A stretch of 64,000 nt of DNA. It comes from Sulfuricaulis limicola (GTDB lineage: Bacteria; Pseudomonadota; Gammaproteobacteria; Acidiferrobacterales; Sulfurifustaceae). Shown here piece by piece: positions 18,750-28,134 of the stretch; position 1 is the first letter of the stretch; each line of letters begins with the position of its first letter. The translations under genes were made by a program, and so were the position numbers. The notes beneath the pieces were generated by a model, which worked only from the letters and a program-made list of their open reading frames with translations, was not told the origin of the DNA and ran no database searches. The DNA lies in contig NZ_AP014879.1 in assembly GCF_002355735.1 (NCBI RefSeq), forward strand, positions 1,178,001-1,242,000, in the 5' to 3' direction.

Positions 18750-19442
18750 ATGAGCGATATCACGATTCCGGTACTGACCATCGACGGCCCCAGCGGGTCG
18801 GGGAAGGGCACGGTCGGGCAGGTCCTGGCGCAGCGGCTCGGCTGGCATTTCCTCGACAGCGGCGCCCTCTACCGGGCGCTGGGGGTGGCGGCGGAACAGG
18901 CCGGGGTCAGCTTCGAGGACCGGCCGGCGCTGGTGCGCCTGGCCACGTCCATGGATATCCGTTTTGTCCCCCGGGCCGACGGGGCTCCGGCGGTCGTGCT
19001 GCTGCATGGTGCGGAGATTGGCGACCAGCTGCGGACGGAAACGAGCGGCCGGCTGGCATCCCTCGTCGCAGCCATCCCCGAGGTGCGCCAGGCCCTGTTG
19101 CAGAAACAGCACTCGTTTCGCCAGCCGCCCGGCCTGGTGGCGGACGGCCGGGACATGGGGTCCACGGTGTTCCCCGACGCGATACTTAAGGTATTTCTTA
19201 CCGCCAGCCCCGAGGTGCGCGCCGCGAGGCGACATAAACAGTTGATGGAAAAGGGATTCGATGTTAATCTCCCGCGGCTTTTGGACGAGATCCGTGAGCG
19301 CGATGCGCGCGACGCCGGGCGGGCGGTTTCACCGCTCAAGCCGGCGGAAGATGCGTGCATTCTGGATACCTCTCAGCTCGACATTTCCGGGGTGGTTGAG
19401 CGTGTGCATGGCCTGCTGCGTGAGCGGCATCGGCCGGGGTAA
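18750..19442 (+). CDS. cmk: Cytidylate kinase
   Basis: A 230-residue P-loop kinase: LTIDGPSGSGKGTVGQVLAQRLGWHFLDSGALYRALG at the N-terminus, VADGRDMGSTVFPDA and the lid region SPEVRAARRHKQLMEKGFDVN. It phosphorylates CMP and dCMP. The cmk-rpsA order is classical in proteobacteria. The start is set by homology; the repeat upstream leaves no recognisable ribosome-binding site. Confidence 0.96.
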   Translation: MSDITIPVLTIDGPSGSGKGTVGQVLAQRLGWHFLDSGALYRALGVAAEQAGVSFEDRPALVRLATSMDIRFVPRADGAPAVVLLHGAEIGDQLRTETSGRLASLVAAIPEVRQALLQKQHSFRQPPGLVADGRDMGSTVFPDAILKVFLTASPEVRAARRHKQLMEKGFDVNLPRLLDEIRERDARDAGRAVSPLKPAEDACILDTSQLDISGVVERVHGLLRERHRPG

Positions 19443-19513
19443 TTCTACCTTTCCAGGGAACGGACAGGGTGCTGGATCTCCCTTTTAAACCAACCCGAGT
19501 AACGAAGTCGCCG

Positions 19514-19530
19514 GGTCACGCCACGTGACC
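19514..19530 (+). promoter_or_regulatory. Leader hairpin of rpsA
   Basis: GGTCACG-CCA-CGTGACC is a perfect 7-bp stem 27 bp before the rpsA ATG, and GGGAACC follows. The rpsA leader in enterobacteria folds into hairpins that replace a Shine-Dalgarno and let S1 repress its own synthesis. Here too no strong Shine-Dalgarno is seen before ATG 19557. The functional parallel is inference. Confidence 0.5.
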
Positions 19531-19556
19531 GGTGACGGGAACCAACCTTGACCTTT

Positions 19557-21242
19557 ATGACTGAAAGTTTCGCGCAACTATTTGAAGAAAGCCTGAATAA
19601 AGTCCACCTGCGGTCCGGCGAGCTGATCACCGGCGAAGTCGTGCACGTGGATGAAAACATCGTCGTCGTCTACGCCGGACTCAAGTCCGAAGCCGTGATT
19701 CCCGTGGCCGAGTTCCAGGACGCCCGCGGTGAAGTGACCGTCAAGGTCGGCGACACCGTGGAAGTCGTGATCGAAATGCTCGAAGACGGCTCCGGCGAGA
19801 CCCGCCTGTCGCGCGAGAAGGCCTGCCGCGCCAAGGCGTGGGAAGATCTCGAGAAGGCGTTCGAAGTCCAATCCATCGTCACCGGCGTCATGACCGGCAA
19901 GGTCAAGGGCGGTTACACCGTCGCCATGAACACCATCCGCGCCTTCCTCCCCAGCTCGCTGGTCGACGTCCGCCCGGTGCGCGATCCGAGCTACCTCGAA
20001 GGCAAGGAACTCGAATTCAAGGTCATCAAGATCGACCGCAAGCGCAACAACGTGGTGGTGTCGCGTCGCGCCGTGGTGGAGAAGGAAATCTCCGCCGAGC
20101 GCGAGGCGCTGCTCTCGGGCCTGGAAGAAGGCCAGACCGTCAAGGGCGTGGTCAAGAACCTCACCGATTACGGTGCGTTCATCGACCTCGGCGGCATCGA
20201 CGGCCTGCTGCACATCACCGACCTGGCGTGGAAGCGCGTCAAGCATCCGAGCGAAGTGCTCAAGATCGGCGACGAGATCGAGGCCAAGGTGCTGCGCTAC
20301 GACCGCGAACGCAACCGCGTTTCGCTCGGCCTGAAGCAGTTGGGCGACGATCCGTGGGTCGACATCCAGCGCCGTTATCCGGAAGGCACGCGCCTGTTCG
20401 GCAAGGTCACCAACATCACCGACTACGGCGCATTCGTGGAAATCGAGCCGGGCGTGGAAGGCCTGGTGCACGTTTCCGAAATGGACTGGACCAACAAGAA
20501 CATCCACCCGACCAAGGTGGTGCAGCTGGGCGACGAGGTCGAGGTGATGATCCTCGACATCGACACCGAGCGCCGCCGCATTTCGCTGGGCATGAAGCAG
20601 TGCCAGCCGAATCCGTGGGAAGAGTTCGCCTCCAACCACAACAAGAACGACAAGGTCAGCGGCAAGATCAAGTCCATTACCGACTTCGGCATCTTTGTCG
20701 GCCTGGACGGCGGTATCGACGGGCTCATTCACCTGTCCGACCTGTCCTGGGCCATGCCGGGCGAAGAGGCGGTGCGCAATTACAAGAAGGGCGACGAGAT
20801 CGAGGCCGTCATTCTGGCCGTGGACCCCGAGCGCGAGCGTATTTCCCTCGGCGTGAAACAGCTGGACGGCGATCCGTTCGCGAGCTATGTCGCCGTGCAC
20901 GGCAAGGGCTCGGTCGTGAAGGGCACCGTCACCAGCGTGGAAGCCAAGGGCGCGGTGATCAAGCTGGCGGACGAGGTCGAGGGCTATCTGCGCGCCTCCG
21001 ACATCGCGCGCGAGCGCATCGAGGATGCCCGTTCCGCGCTGAAGGACGGCGACGAGGTCGAGGCCAAGATCACCACCATCGACCGCAAGAACCGCAAGAT
21101 CTCGCTTTCCGTCCGGGCCAAGGACATGGAGGAGGAGAACGAGGCGGTGCAGGAATACGCGCGCAAGGGCGGTTCGGCCACCTCATCCCTGGGCGACAAG
21201 CTCAAGGAGAAGCTCGGCGGGCATGACAGCTCGGACACCTAG
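19557..21242 (+). CDS. rpsA: 30S ribosomal protein S1
   Basis: The 561-residue protein has six S1 (OB-fold) repeats: two degenerate ribosome-binding repeats at the N-terminus ([65 protein letters not shown]), then four RNA-binding repeats (for example [40 protein letters not shown]). It has full family length and an acidic, glycine-containing tail. It binds mRNA leaders during initiation. The ATG at 19557 ([13 protein letters not shown]) is the family start; a TTG three codons earlier is less likely. Confidence 0.98.
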   Translation: MTESFAQLFEESLNKVHLRSGELITGEVVHVDENIVVVYAGLKSEAVIPVAEFQDARGEVTVKVGDTVEVVIEMLEDGSGETRLSREKACRAKAWEDLEKAFEVQSIVTGVMTGKVKGGYTVAMNTIRAFLPSSLVDVRPVRDPSYLEGKELEFKVIKIDRKRNNVVVSRRAVVEKEISAEREALLSGLEEGQTVKGVVKNLTDYGAFIDLGGIDGLLHITDLAWKRVKHPSEVLKIGDEIEAKVLRYDRERNRVSLGLKQLGDDPWVDIQRRYPEGTRLFGKVTNITDYGAFVEIEPGVEGLVHVSEMDWTNKNIHPTKVVQLGDEVEVMILDIDTERRRISLGMKQCQPNPWEEFASNHNKNDKVSGKIKSITDFGIFVGLDGGIDGLIHLSDLSWAMPGEEAVRNYKKGDEIEAVILAVDPERERISLGVKQLDGDPFASYVAVHGKGSVVKGTVTSVEAKGAVIKLADEVEGYLRASDIARERIEDARSALKDGDEVEAKITTIDRKNRKISLSVRAKDMEEENEAVQEYARKGGSATSSLGDKLKEKLGGHDSSDT

Positions 21243-21345
21243 CCCGGGTTTTGTGGCAATTCGCCTGAATCAGCCGGAATTCGCGTGCTGGCACGGGTTA
21301 ATTGGATGATTCGGGGGATGATTCGGCGGTTTTTGGCCAGGACCC

Positions 21346-21375
21346 TGGCGGGGATATTCTGTCCCATCCCCGCCA
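21346..21375 (+). terminator. Hairpin downstream of rpsA
   Basis: TGGCGGGGAT (21346-21355) pairs perfectly with ATCCCCGCCA (21366-21375). An outer TTTTGG/CCAAAA pair brackets it. No clean U-tract follows, but it separates rpsA from an apparent ihfB promoter, so termination or processing is plausible. Confidence 0.5.
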
Positions 21376-21382
21376 AAAGTCC

Positions 21383-21411
21383 TTGAAATCTTTCTACTTA
21401 TTTTCTATAGG
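21383..21411 (+). promoter_or_regulatory. Sigma-70-like promoter of ihfB
   Basis: TTGAAA (21383-21388), a 17-bp spacer and TATAGG (21406-21411). The predicted start, about 7 bp on, would leave only a few nucleotides before the ihfB ATG at 21423, implying a very short leader. Confidence 0.55.
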
Positions 21412-21422
21412 TAGAGTGAGAT

Positions 21423-21710
21423 ATGACAAAATCAGAACTAATCAGTTTGCTCGCGGCCAAGCAGCCACAACTCGACTACCGGGACGTGGAGCTGGCGGTC
21501 AAGGAACTCCTGGAGCAGATGTCCGCCGCGCTGTCCTCGGGCGATCGCATCGAGGTCCGGGGTTTTGGCAGCTTTTCCCTGCATTACCGTCCGCCGCGGA
21601 CCGGCCGCAATCCCAAGACCGGGGCGGCGGTGCAGGTGCCGGACAAGTTTGTTCCCCACTTCAAACCTGGCAAGGAATTGCGGGAGCGCGTCAATAACGG
21701 CACGGAGTGA
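21423..21710 (+). CDS. ihfB: Integration host factor subunit beta
   Basis: A 95-residue HU/IHF-fold protein: [86 protein letters not shown]. The beta-arm [12 protein letters not shown] inserts into the minor groove to bend DNA. It pairs with IHF-alpha (not in the window). The cmk-rpsA-ihfB-lapAB-pyrF run is a standard gammaproteobacterial order. It could affect transcription of the adjacent polysaccharide locus, as IHF often does. Confidence 0.97.
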   Translation: MTKSELISLLAAKQPQLDYRDVELAVKELLEQMSAALSSGDRIEVRGFGSFSLHYRPPRTGRNPKTGAAVQVPDKFVPHFKPGKELRERVNNGTE

Positions 21711-21837
21711 CGCGACTTTTCCGGCGGCGGAGCACAAAACGGCATGCGGGTCACCCATGTCGTTTTTTTATGACCCAAAATAAGCCAAACTGACCGCCGC
21801 CACGGCGGCGCCCGGCATTGTTACCCAAGGAGGCATC

Positions 21838-22134
21838 ATGAAGCGGATCATCTACACGTTTCTGGCGATTCTCGTCCTGCTCATCGGCATTGCCTTTGCC
21901 ATCCAGAACAAGCAGGTGATCGAGCTCAACTATTATTTCGGTCTGAAATGGAGCGGGCCGCTGTCGCTGGCGCTGCTGACCAGCCTTGCCATCGGCGTGA
22001 TGGCCGGCTATCTCGCCAGCCTGCGCATGGTGATGCGCATGCAGCGTCAGCTGGTGCAGGCGCGCAAGGAGATCCGCCAGATCGAGCAGGAAGTCATCAA
22101 CCTGCGCGCACTGCCGATAAAAGACGTCATTTAG
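21838..22134 (+). CDS. lapA: Lipopolysaccharide assembly protein A (DUF1049)
   Basis: The 98-residue protein has two transmembrane helices (about 3-22 RIIYTFLAILVLLIGIAFAI and 40-62 LSLALLTSLAIGVMAGYLASL) and a cytoplasmic helical tail rich in charged residues (MRMQRQLVQARKEIRQIEQEVINL). LapA acts with LapB in the control of LPS synthesis through LpxC turnover. AAGGAGG before the ATG is a strong ribosome-binding site. A small GCCGCC-AC-GGCGGC hairpin stands upstream. Confidence 0.92.
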   Translation: MKRIIYTFLAILVLLIGIAFAIQNKQVIELNYYFGLKWSGPLSLALLTSLAIGVMAGYLASLRMVMRMQRQLVQARKEIRQIEQEVINLRALPIKDVI

Positions 22135-22162
22135 AGCCTTTAACAAAATGAATATGATTTTG

Positions 22163-22237
22163 AACCGCCAAGACGCCAAGGTCGCCAAGAAAGACAGAAC
22201 AAATAAAAAACTTGGCGCTCTTGGCGTCTTGGCGGTT
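22163..22237. repeat. CGCCAAGA-type inverted repeat, copy 2
   Basis: Left arm 22163-22189 and right arm 22211-22237 are 27-bp inverted repeats with two mismatches, with a short A-rich loop and TTTCTTTTTG downstream. It separates lapA from lapB, which are normally directly adjacent. It is the same family as 14093-14171. Confidence 0.85.
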
Positions 22238-22265
22238 AATTTCTTTTTGCCAAGGGTTCTTAGAG

Positions 22266-23432
22266 ATGTTCTTTAGTGCCAACGATCTGTTGTGGCTGTT
22301 GTTGCCGCTGGCGGCCGCTTCCGGCTGGCTGGTGGCGCGGCTGGAACAGAAACGCCGCACCCGGCAGTCCTTCGATCTGCCCTCGGCCTACTTCAAGGGC
22401 CTCAATTTCCTGCTGAACGAGCAGCCCGACAAGGCCATCGAGGTTTTCATCCGCGTGCTGGAAGTCAATTCGGATACCGTCGAGACCCACCTGGCGCTGG
22501 GGAACCTGTTTCGCCGCCGTGGCGAGGTCGAGCGTGCCATCCGCATTCACCAGAACCTGATCGCCCGGCCCACGCTCGACCGGGAGCAGCGCAGCCTGGC
22601 GCTGCTGGAGCTGGGACAGGATTATCTCAAGGCGGGATTGCTCGACCGCGCTGAAAACCTGTTCCAGGAACTCGCCGAAATCCGCGCCCACAGCGAGCAG
22701 GCGCTGAAATTGCTGTTGCACATCTATCAGCAGGAAAAGGAGTGGGAAAAGGCAATCACCGTGGCACGCAAGCTGGCGCGCGTGTCTGGCAGGGACATGA
22801 ACAGCATGATCGCACATTTTTATTGCGAGCTGGCGGAACTGGACTACACCCATCACAATCATGCCTCCGCGCGCGAACGCCTGAAACTGGCGCTGGTGGC
22901 GGACGACAAGTGCGTGCGCGCCAGCATGCTGCTCGGCGATATCGACGCCCGGGAGGGCAACTATCGCGAGGCGATCGGACACTGGCAGCGGATCGAGCAG
23001 CAGGACATTCATTACATCGGCGAAGTGGCCGAGCGCATTGCCGAGGGTTTCCGCCGGATGGATAACGACCAGGGGCTGTATGATTATTTCCGGGTTTCCC
23101 TGCGGCGTCACGGCGGCGTGTCGCTGGCGCTGACGTTCGCCGACATCATCAACAGCCGCGAGGGCGCCGAGGCGGCGGAAAAATTCATCGTCGAATGGCT
23201 GCGTCGCGCGCCGAATGTTCACGGACTGCACAAATTGCTGGAGATCAACCTGGTGAAGGCCAAGGATTCCGCCCGCAACGACCTGCTGATGCTGAAGGGC
23301 ATCATCGAGGAGCTGCGCACGCAGCATCTCGGTTATGCCTGCGGCGAGTGCGGCTTCAAGGGCAAATCGCTGCACTGGCTGTGCCCCGGCTGCAATCACT
23401 GGAATACCATCAAGCCGGTACGGGAGGAGTAA
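22266..23432 (+). CDS. lapB: Lipopolysaccharide assembly protein B
   Basis: The 388-residue protein has one N-terminal membrane anchor ([26 protein letters not shown]), a series of TPR helices (for example [52 protein letters not shown]) and a C-terminal rubredoxin-like metal knuckle, [18 protein letters not shown]. LapB (YciM) promotes degradation of LpxC by FtsH and so sets LPS level. The ATG at 22266 is chosen because the anchor begins there; a longer frame upstream is repeat sequence. Its TAA overlaps the pyrF ATG by one base. Confidence 0.95.
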   Translation: MFFSANDLLWLLLPLAAASGWLVARLEQKRRTRQSFDLPSAYFKGLNFLLNEQPDKAIEVFIRVLEVNSDTVETHLALGNLFRRRGEVERAIRIHQNLIARPTLDREQRSLALLELGQDYLKAGLLDRAENLFQELAEIRAHSEQALKLLLHIYQQEKEWEKAITVARKLARVSGRDMNSMIAHFYCELAELDYTHHNHASARERLKLALVADDKCVRASMLLGDIDAREGNYREAIGHWQRIEQQDIHYIGEVAERIAEGFRRMDNDQGLYDYFRVSLRRHGGVSLALTFADIINSREGAEAAEKFIVEWLRRAPNVHGLHKLLEINLVKAKDSARNDLLMLKGIIEELRTQHLGYACGECGFKGKSLHWLCPGCNHWNTIKPVREE

Positions 23433-24130
23433 TGGCCGAACCGCGCATCATTGTCGCCCTCGATTTTGCCGATGCCGGCATGGCGCAGGCCTTCGTGCAA
23501 CGCGTCACGCCGGCGCAATGCCGGCTCAAGGTCGGCATGGAGCTTTTCACCGCGGCCGGTCCGGATCTGGTGCGGCAGCTGGTGGCGCGCGGTTTTGACG
23601 TGTTCCTGGACCTCAAATATCACGATATTCCCAGTACCGTGGCTCGCGCCTGCGCGCAGGCGGCCGGGCTGGGCGTGTGGATGCTGAATGTGCATGCCCT
23701 CGGTGGAAAAAGAATGCTGATGGCGGCGCGTGAGGCCATCGAGAGCTCGAAACATCGGCCGCTGCTGATCGGGGTGACGCTGTTGACCAGCCATGGCGAG
23801 GACGAACTGGCGGAGCTCGGGCTGGAGCGCGGCGCGGAACGCCAGGTCGCGCGCCTGGCTGGCTTGGTGCATGACGCCGGCCTGAACGGCGTGGTCTGCT
23901 CGCCCGCGGAGGCGGCGCTGTTGCGCCGCCGTTTCGGCGGGGAATTCGTTCTCGTGACTCCCGGCATCAGAAAGACCGGCGACGCCGCGGACGATCAGCG
24001 CCGCACGCGCACGCCCGTCGAAGCCGTGGCCGAGGGCGCGGATTATCTGGTGATCGGGCGGCCGGTGACGCGCGCACCGGACCCCGCGGCCGTGCTGGAC
24101 GGCATCAACCGTGAAATCCGGACGCATTGA
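23432..24130 (+). CDS. pyrF: Orotidine 5'-phosphate decarboxylase
   Basis: A 232-residue TIM barrel with [31 protein letters not shown], the catalytic [15 protein letters not shown] (Lys-Asp-Lys/His tetrad region), VTLLTSH, VCSPAEA, VTPGIR and [12 protein letters not shown]. It is the last step of UMP synthesis. GGGAGGAG precedes the ATG, which overlaps the lapB stop (TAATG). The lapA-lapB-pyrF order is standard in gammaproteobacteria. Confidence 0.97.
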   Translation: MAEPRIIVALDFADAGMAQAFVQRVTPAQCRLKVGMELFTAAGPDLVRQLVARGFDVFLDLKYHDIPSTVARACAQAAGLGVWMLNVHALGGKRMLMAAREAIESSKHRPLLIGVTLLTSHGEDELAELGLERGAERQVARLAGLVHDAGLNGVVCSPAEAALLRRRFGGEFVLVTPGIRKTGDAADDQRRTRTPVEAVAEGADYLVIGRPVTRAPDPAAVLDGINREIRTH

Positions 24131-24202
24131 GATTGCGCGGATGCCGCCAATCGACAGTCATGGGAAATGCCCGGATAATACCGTGCCCAGCGAGGTTCGA
24201 AT

Positions 24203-24222
24203 GCACCGGGTGGTACCGGTGC
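24203..24222 (+). promoter_or_regulatory. Hairpin between pyrF and rfaE1
   Basis: GCACCGG-GTGGTA-CCGGTGC is a 7-bp perfect stem in the 111-bp gap, 20 bp before the rfaE1 ATG. There is no U-tract; function unknown. Confidence 0.45.
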
Positions 24223-24241
24223 CGCCAGGATAATCAATAAT

Positions 24242-25198
24242 ATGTTGCCGCCACTTCTTGAAAAAATTGCCCGCGCCAAGGTACTGGTGGTGGGAGATGT
24301 CATGCTGGATCGTTACTTGTATGGCGATGTCGAGCGCATCTCGCCCGAGGCGCCGGTGCCCGTGGTGGCGGTGAAGGAAGTGAAAGAGCTTCCGGGTGGT
24401 GCCGCCAACGTGGCGCGCAGCGTGCGCACGCTGGGCGCCGGATGCACCTTGTTTTCTATCAGCGGTGATGACGGTGATGCCGATAGCCTCGAGCGGCTGC
24501 TCGGCGAGGCGGACATTCGTTGCCAGCTGCATCGCGACAAGCTGCTCAATACCACCGTCAAGCAGCGTGTGATTTCGCGCCATCAGCAATTGTTGCGCAT
24601 CGATTTCGACTGCCCGGCCAGCAAGGACGCATGTGTGAAGCTGCTCGATAATTACCTCAAGCATGTGGCGGAATATGATGCCGTGATCATTTCGGATTAC
24701 GGCAAGGGCGGTCTGGGTTACATCCAGGAGATGATCCAGGCGGCGCACGCCGCCGGCCGCCCGGTGGTGGTCGATCCCAAGGGCGACGACTACAGCGGTT
24801 ATCGTGGCGCCAACCTGATTACACCGAACCGCAAGGAGTTCGAACATGTCGCCGGCCGTTTCCGCGACAACGTCGACCTCGAGCGCAAGGCTTTGGCCAT
24901 GGCCAAGGAACTCGACCTTGGCGGCGTGCTGGTGACGCGCGGCGAGGACGGCATGAGCCTTGTAGAACAGGACGGGCGCGTGCTTCACATCCCGGCACGT
25001 AAGCGCGAGGTGTTCGACGTGACCGGTGCCGGCGATACGGTGATTGCGTCAATCGGCTGCGCTTGGGCGGTGGGCAGCGAACTTGGCGACGCATTGCTTC
25101 TGGCCAACGTCGCCGCCGGTATCGTCGTCGGCAAGCTGGGCGCGGCGACCGCGAGCCCCGCGGAAATCCTGCAGGAATTGTCTGCACAGGAGGGATGA
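24242..25198 (+). CDS. rfaE1: D-glycero-beta-D-manno-heptose-7-phosphate kinase (monofunctional)
   Basis: A 318-residue PfkB/ribokinase-family kinase: [77 protein letters not shown] and the catalytic [14 protein letters not shown]. It corresponds to the N-terminal half of E. coli HldE only; the cytidylyltransferase-fold half (about 160 residues) is absent, so the adenylyltransferase must be encoded elsewhere. It makes the 1,7-bisphosphate on the way to ADP-heptose for the LPS core. Its stop overlaps the hldD start. Confidence 0.94.
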   Translation: MLPPLLEKIARAKVLVVGDVMLDRYLYGDVERISPEAPVPVVAVKEVKELPGGAANVARSVRTLGAGCTLFSISGDDGDADSLERLLGEADIRCQLHRDKLLNTTVKQRVISRHQQLLRIDFDCPASKDACVKLLDNYLKHVAEYDAVIISDYGKGGLGYIQEMIQAAHAAGRPVVVDPKGDDYSGYRGANLITPNRKEFEHVAGRFRDNVDLERKALAMAKELDLGGVLVTRGEDGMSLVEQDGRVLHIPARKREVFDVTGAGDTVIASIGCAWAVGSELGDALLLANVAAGIVVGKLGAATASPAEILQELSAQEG

Positions 25199-26208
25199 TG
25201 TACGTCGTCACGGGTGGAGCCGGTTTTATCGGGGCCAATCTGGTCAAGGCCCTCAATGATCGCGGCGAAAAGGACATTCTCGTCGTGGACGATCTGGAGC
25301 ACGGCGACAAATTCAAAAATCTGGTCGATTGCGAGATCGCGGATTACCTGGACAAGCGCGATTTTCTGGAGCGCATCAACAACGGCGATTTCAAAAAGAA
25401 GTTCAAGGCCATTCTGCACGAGGGCGCCTGTTCCGACACCATGGAGCACAATGGCGTCTACATGATGGGGAACAATTACGAGTACTCCAGGGTGCTGTTG
25501 CATTACTGCCAGTCCAGGCGCATTCCTTATCTATATGCTTCCTCAGCAGCGGTTTACGGCGCCGGCAAGATTTTCCGCGAGTCGCGCGAGCACGAGTCGC
25601 CGCTCAACGTGTACGGCTATTCCAAGTGGCAATTCGACCAGTATGTGCGCCGCCTGCTGCCGAAAAAGACGGCGCAGATCGTCGGCTTCCGCTACTTCAA
25701 CGTCTACGGCGACCGCGAGCAGCACAAGGGACGCATGGCCTCGGTTGCGTTCCACCATTTCAACCAGTACCGCGACGCCGGCAAGGTCAAACTGTTCGAG
25801 GGCAATGACGGGTTCGGTGACGGCGAGCAGCGGCGGGATTTCATTTCCGTCGAGGATGTCGCGGCGGTGAACCTGTTTTTCCTGGGGCACCCGCAAAAGA
25901 GCGGCATTTTCAACGTCGGCACCGGACGGGCCCAGCCATTCAACGACGTCGCGGCCGCGGTGATCAACAGTTTCCGGAAGCTCGACGGCAAGCCGGCCGC
26001 CAGCATCAAGACGCTTCAGGAAGAACGCCTGGTCGAGTACATCCCGTTCCCGGAAGCGCTCAAGGGCAAGTACCAGAGTTTCACCCAGGCGGACATGACG
26101 GCGCTGCGCCGCGCCGGCTACAAAAAGGCTTTCCTGACGGTGGAAGAGGGAGTCGGCCGGTATATTTCCCGGCTGGCGGAAAAGGAAGGCATCAGCCGCA
26201 AGGCATGA
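25198..26208 (+). CDS. hldD: ADP-L-glycero-D-manno-heptose 6-epimerase
   Basis: A 336-residue extended [75 protein letters not shown] and [28 protein letters not shown], which is highly diagnostic. It epimerises C6 of ADP-heptose. Two ATGs in tandem (25195, 25198) are possible; the second is better spaced from AGGAGG and overlaps the rfaE1 TGA (ATGATG). Together with rfaE1 it supplies the LPS inner core next to the glycan locus. Confidence 0.97.
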   Translation: MYVVTGGAGFIGANLVKALNDRGEKDILVVDDLEHGDKFKNLVDCEIADYLDKRDFLERINNGDFKKKFKAILHEGACSDTMEHNGVYMMGNNYEYSRVLLHYCQSRRIPYLYASSAAVYGAGKIFRESREHESPLNVYGYSKWQFDQYVRRLLPKKTAQIVGFRYFNVYGDREQHKGRMASVAFHHFNQYRDAGKVKLFEGNDGFGDGEQRRDFISVEDVAAVNLFFLGHPQKSGIFNVGTGRAQPFNDVAAAVINSFRKLDGKPAASIKTLQEERLVEYIPFPEALKGKYQSFTQADMTALRRAGYKKAFLTVEEGVGRYISRLAEKEGISRKA

Positions 26209-26244
26209 TAAATATCCATTTTTTTGCATCAGAGTTATCAAGGC

Positions 26245-27546
26245 ATGAAAAAAACAGAGCTGGAAAACAAAACGGTGGCCGTCGTGGGCCTGGGTTACGT
26301 GGGTTTGCCGCTGGCGGTGGAATTCGGCAAGCGCATGGCGACGATTGGCTACGACCTGAACGAGGCCAAGCTCGCCAGTTATCGCCGTTGCCAGGATCCG
26401 ACCGGTGGCGTGGGAGAAGATGACCTGCGCGCGGCCGGCAAGCTCACGTATTCGAGCAAGGCGGCGGACATGGCGCCGGCGGATTTCATCATCGTGGCCG
26501 TTCCCACGCCGGTGGATGACGCGCATCAACCCGATTTCAGCCCGCTGCATTCCGCCTGCGAACTGATCGCGCCGCACATGAAAAAGGGCGCCATCGTCAT
26601 TTTCGAATCCACGGTTTATCCGGGCGCCACCGAGGAAGAGTGCATCCCGGTGCTCGAGAAGGGTTCCGGCATGCGCTGGATGAAGGATTTTCACGTTGGC
26701 TACTCGCCCGAGCGCATCAATCCGGGCGACAAGGAACACACGCTGACGACAATCAAGAAAGTCGTTTCCGGCGATGATGCCGCCACGCTGGAAACGGTCG
26801 CGCAGCTGTATGAGCTTATCGTCAAGGCCGGTGTCTGCCGCACCTCCAGTATCAAGGCAGCGGAAGCGGCCAAGGTGATCGAGAACACCCAACGCGATCT
26901 CAACATCGCCCTGATGAACGAACTCGCCATCATTTTTCACAAGCTGGGCATCGACACGCTCGAAGTTCTGGAGGCCGCCGGCACCAAATGGAATTTTCTG
27001 CCATTCCGGCCGGGACTGGTAGGCGGCCATTGCATCGGTGTTGATCCTTATTACCTGACGCAGAAGGCCGAGCGCATGGGCTACCACCCGGAAGTCATCC
27101 TGGCCGGGCGCCGCATCAATGACAGCATGGGGAAATATATTGCGGAGCAGACCATCAAACAGATCATCCAGGCGGGGCATTCCGTCAACGGCAGTCATGT
27201 GATCGTCCTGGGCATTACCTTCAAGGAAGATTGCCCCGATTCCCGCAACACGCGGGTGATCGATGTGGTCAACGAGCTGAAGTCCTACGGCGCGAAGGTT
27301 TCGGTGCACGACCCGGTCGCCGACGCCGATGAGGCCAAGCATGAATACGGCATCGATCTCGTCTCGTGGGAGTCGCTGCCCATGGCCAAGGCCATCGTGG
27401 CCGCGGTGGCGCACAAGCCATTCCTCGCCATGAAAATCGACCAGTATCTGGACAAAATGGAACGCGGCGCCTGTTTCATCGACGTGAAGTCGCGTTTCGA
27501 TGCCAGGGCATTCGCCAAGGCCGGCATGCACGTCTGGAGACTTTGA
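26245..27546 (+). CDS. tviB: Nucleotide-sugar 6-dehydrogenase, TviB/WbpO type (UDP-HexNAc dehydrogenase)
   Basis: The 433-residue protein has the Rossmann VAVVGLGYVGLPLAVEFGKRM, VAVPTPVDDAHQPDFSPL, ESTVYPGATEEECIPVLE, GYSPERINPGDKEHTL, AAEAAKVIENTQRDLNIALMNELA and the catalytic cysteine in GLVGGHCIGVDPYYLT. The pattern matches Vi-antigen TviB and Pseudomonas WbpO, which oxidise UDP-GlcNAc or UDP-GalNAc to the uronic acid in two NAD-dependent steps. The ATG at 26245 is preferred over an in-frame TTG at 26224. Its stop overlaps the start of the RfaH-like gene. Confidence 0.93.
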   Translation: MKKTELENKTVAVVGLGYVGLPLAVEFGKRMATIGYDLNEAKLASYRRCQDPTGGVGEDDLRAAGKLTYSSKAADMAPADFIIVAVPTPVDDAHQPDFSPLHSACELIAPHMKKGAIVIFESTVYPGATEEECIPVLEKGSGMRWMKDFHVGYSPERINPGDKEHTLTTIKKVVSGDDAATLETVAQLYELIVKAGVCRTSSIKAAEAAKVIENTQRDLNIALMNELAIIFHKLGIDTLEVLEAAGTKWNFLPFRPGLVGGHCIGVDPYYLTQKAERMGYHPEVILAGRRINDSMGKYIAEQTIKQIIQAGHSVNGSHVIVLGITFKEDCPDSRNTRVIDVVNELKSYGAKVSVHDPVADADEAKHEYGIDLVSWESLPMAKAIVAAVAHKPFLAMKIDQYLDKMERGACFIDVKSRFDARAFAKAGMHVWRL

Positions 27547-28079
27547 TAACAACATTGAACACGGTGACGAATGATCCCGCCGCCAGGGCCTGGTATCTGG
27601 TCTATTGCAAGCCGCGCCAGGAATCCGTCGCCCGTGAAAATCTCGCGCGGCAGGGATACGAAACCTATCTTCCGTGCATGCGCGACGTGCGCCGGCGGCA
27701 GGGCAAGCGCGTCAGCCTGATTGCGCCGATGTTCCCGCGCTATCTGTTCATCCATCTCAACCGCGAGACGGACAACTGGGCGCCGATTCGTTCCACGCTG
27801 GGGGTGGTTTCCATCGTCCGGTTCGGACGTGCGGCGGCGCGCGTGCCGGACGATCTGCTGGCCATGCTCCGGTCCCGCGAAGATGCGCAGGGAATCCAGA
27901 TCCTCCCCGTCGAGGAGTACCGGCCGGGAAGCCGTGTCCGCATCACCCAGGGCGGGTTTGCCGGATATGAGGGCATATTCCAGGTCGCCACCGGCCGTGA
28001 CCGGGTGACGGTGTTGCTGGATGTGCTGGGCCGTCAGGCCCGCGCCACGGTTGATTCCGCCTCGATTGAGCCTGCTTAG
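27543..28079 (+). CDS. RfaH / NusG-type transcription antiterminator
   Basis: A protein of up to 178 residues with the NusG N-terminal domain beginning AWYLVYCKPRQESVARENLARQGYETYLP, continuing FPRYLFIHLNRETDNWAPIRSTLGVVSIVRFGRAAARVPD, and a C-terminal KOW module (YRPGSRVRITQGGFAGYEGIFQVATGRDRVTVLLDVLGRQARATVD). Specialised NusG paralogues such as RfaH bind paused polymerase at ops sites and enable long surface-glycan operons to be transcribed; an ops site lies at 28821 just downstream. The start is uncertain: TTG at 27543 overlaps the previous stop (TTGA) with GGAG 3 nt before it; TTG 27555 and GTG 27564 are alternatives. Confidence 0.92.
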   Translation: MITTLNTVTNDPAARAWYLVYCKPRQESVARENLARQGYETYLPCMRDVRRRQGKRVSLIAPMFPRYLFIHLNRETDNWAPIRSTLGVVSIVRFGRAAARVPDDLLAMLRSREDAQGIQILPVEEYRPGSRVRITQGGFAGYEGIFQVATGRDRVTVLLDVLGRQARATVDSASIEPA

Positions 28080-28090
28080 TCCACAAGTCC

Positions 28091-28117
28091 TTGACCGGCC
28101 CGGCCGTCGGCTATAGT
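28091..28117 (+). promoter_or_regulatory. Possible promoter of the MarR-like regulator
   Basis: TTGACC (28091-28096) and TATAGT (28112-28117) are good hexamer matches but are only 15 bp apart. The -10 runs into the palindrome at 28116-28134, so binding there would block the promoter. Confidence 0.45.
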
Positions 28118-28134
28118 GTTCATATTATGAACAC
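28116..28134. promoter_or_regulatory. Perfect 19-bp palindrome, probable autoregulatory operator
   Basis: GTGTTCATATTATGAACAC is perfectly symmetric around 28125. It spans the end of the -10 box and the ATG (28127-28129) of the winged-helix regulator gene. Size and symmetry fit a MarR-type dimer site. Seen directly; the identity of the binder is inference. Confidence 0.75.

Noticed and set aside
24242-25198. Frameshifted or truncated HldE
   Set aside because: The kinase domain is complete and its stop overlaps the hldD start, so a monofunctional kinase is the simpler reading.
25543-27555. 670-residue open frame on the minus strand across hldD and tviB
   Set aside because: It is the antisense shadow of two well-supported genes in high-GC DNA; composition is His/Arg/Val-rich with no recognisable motif.
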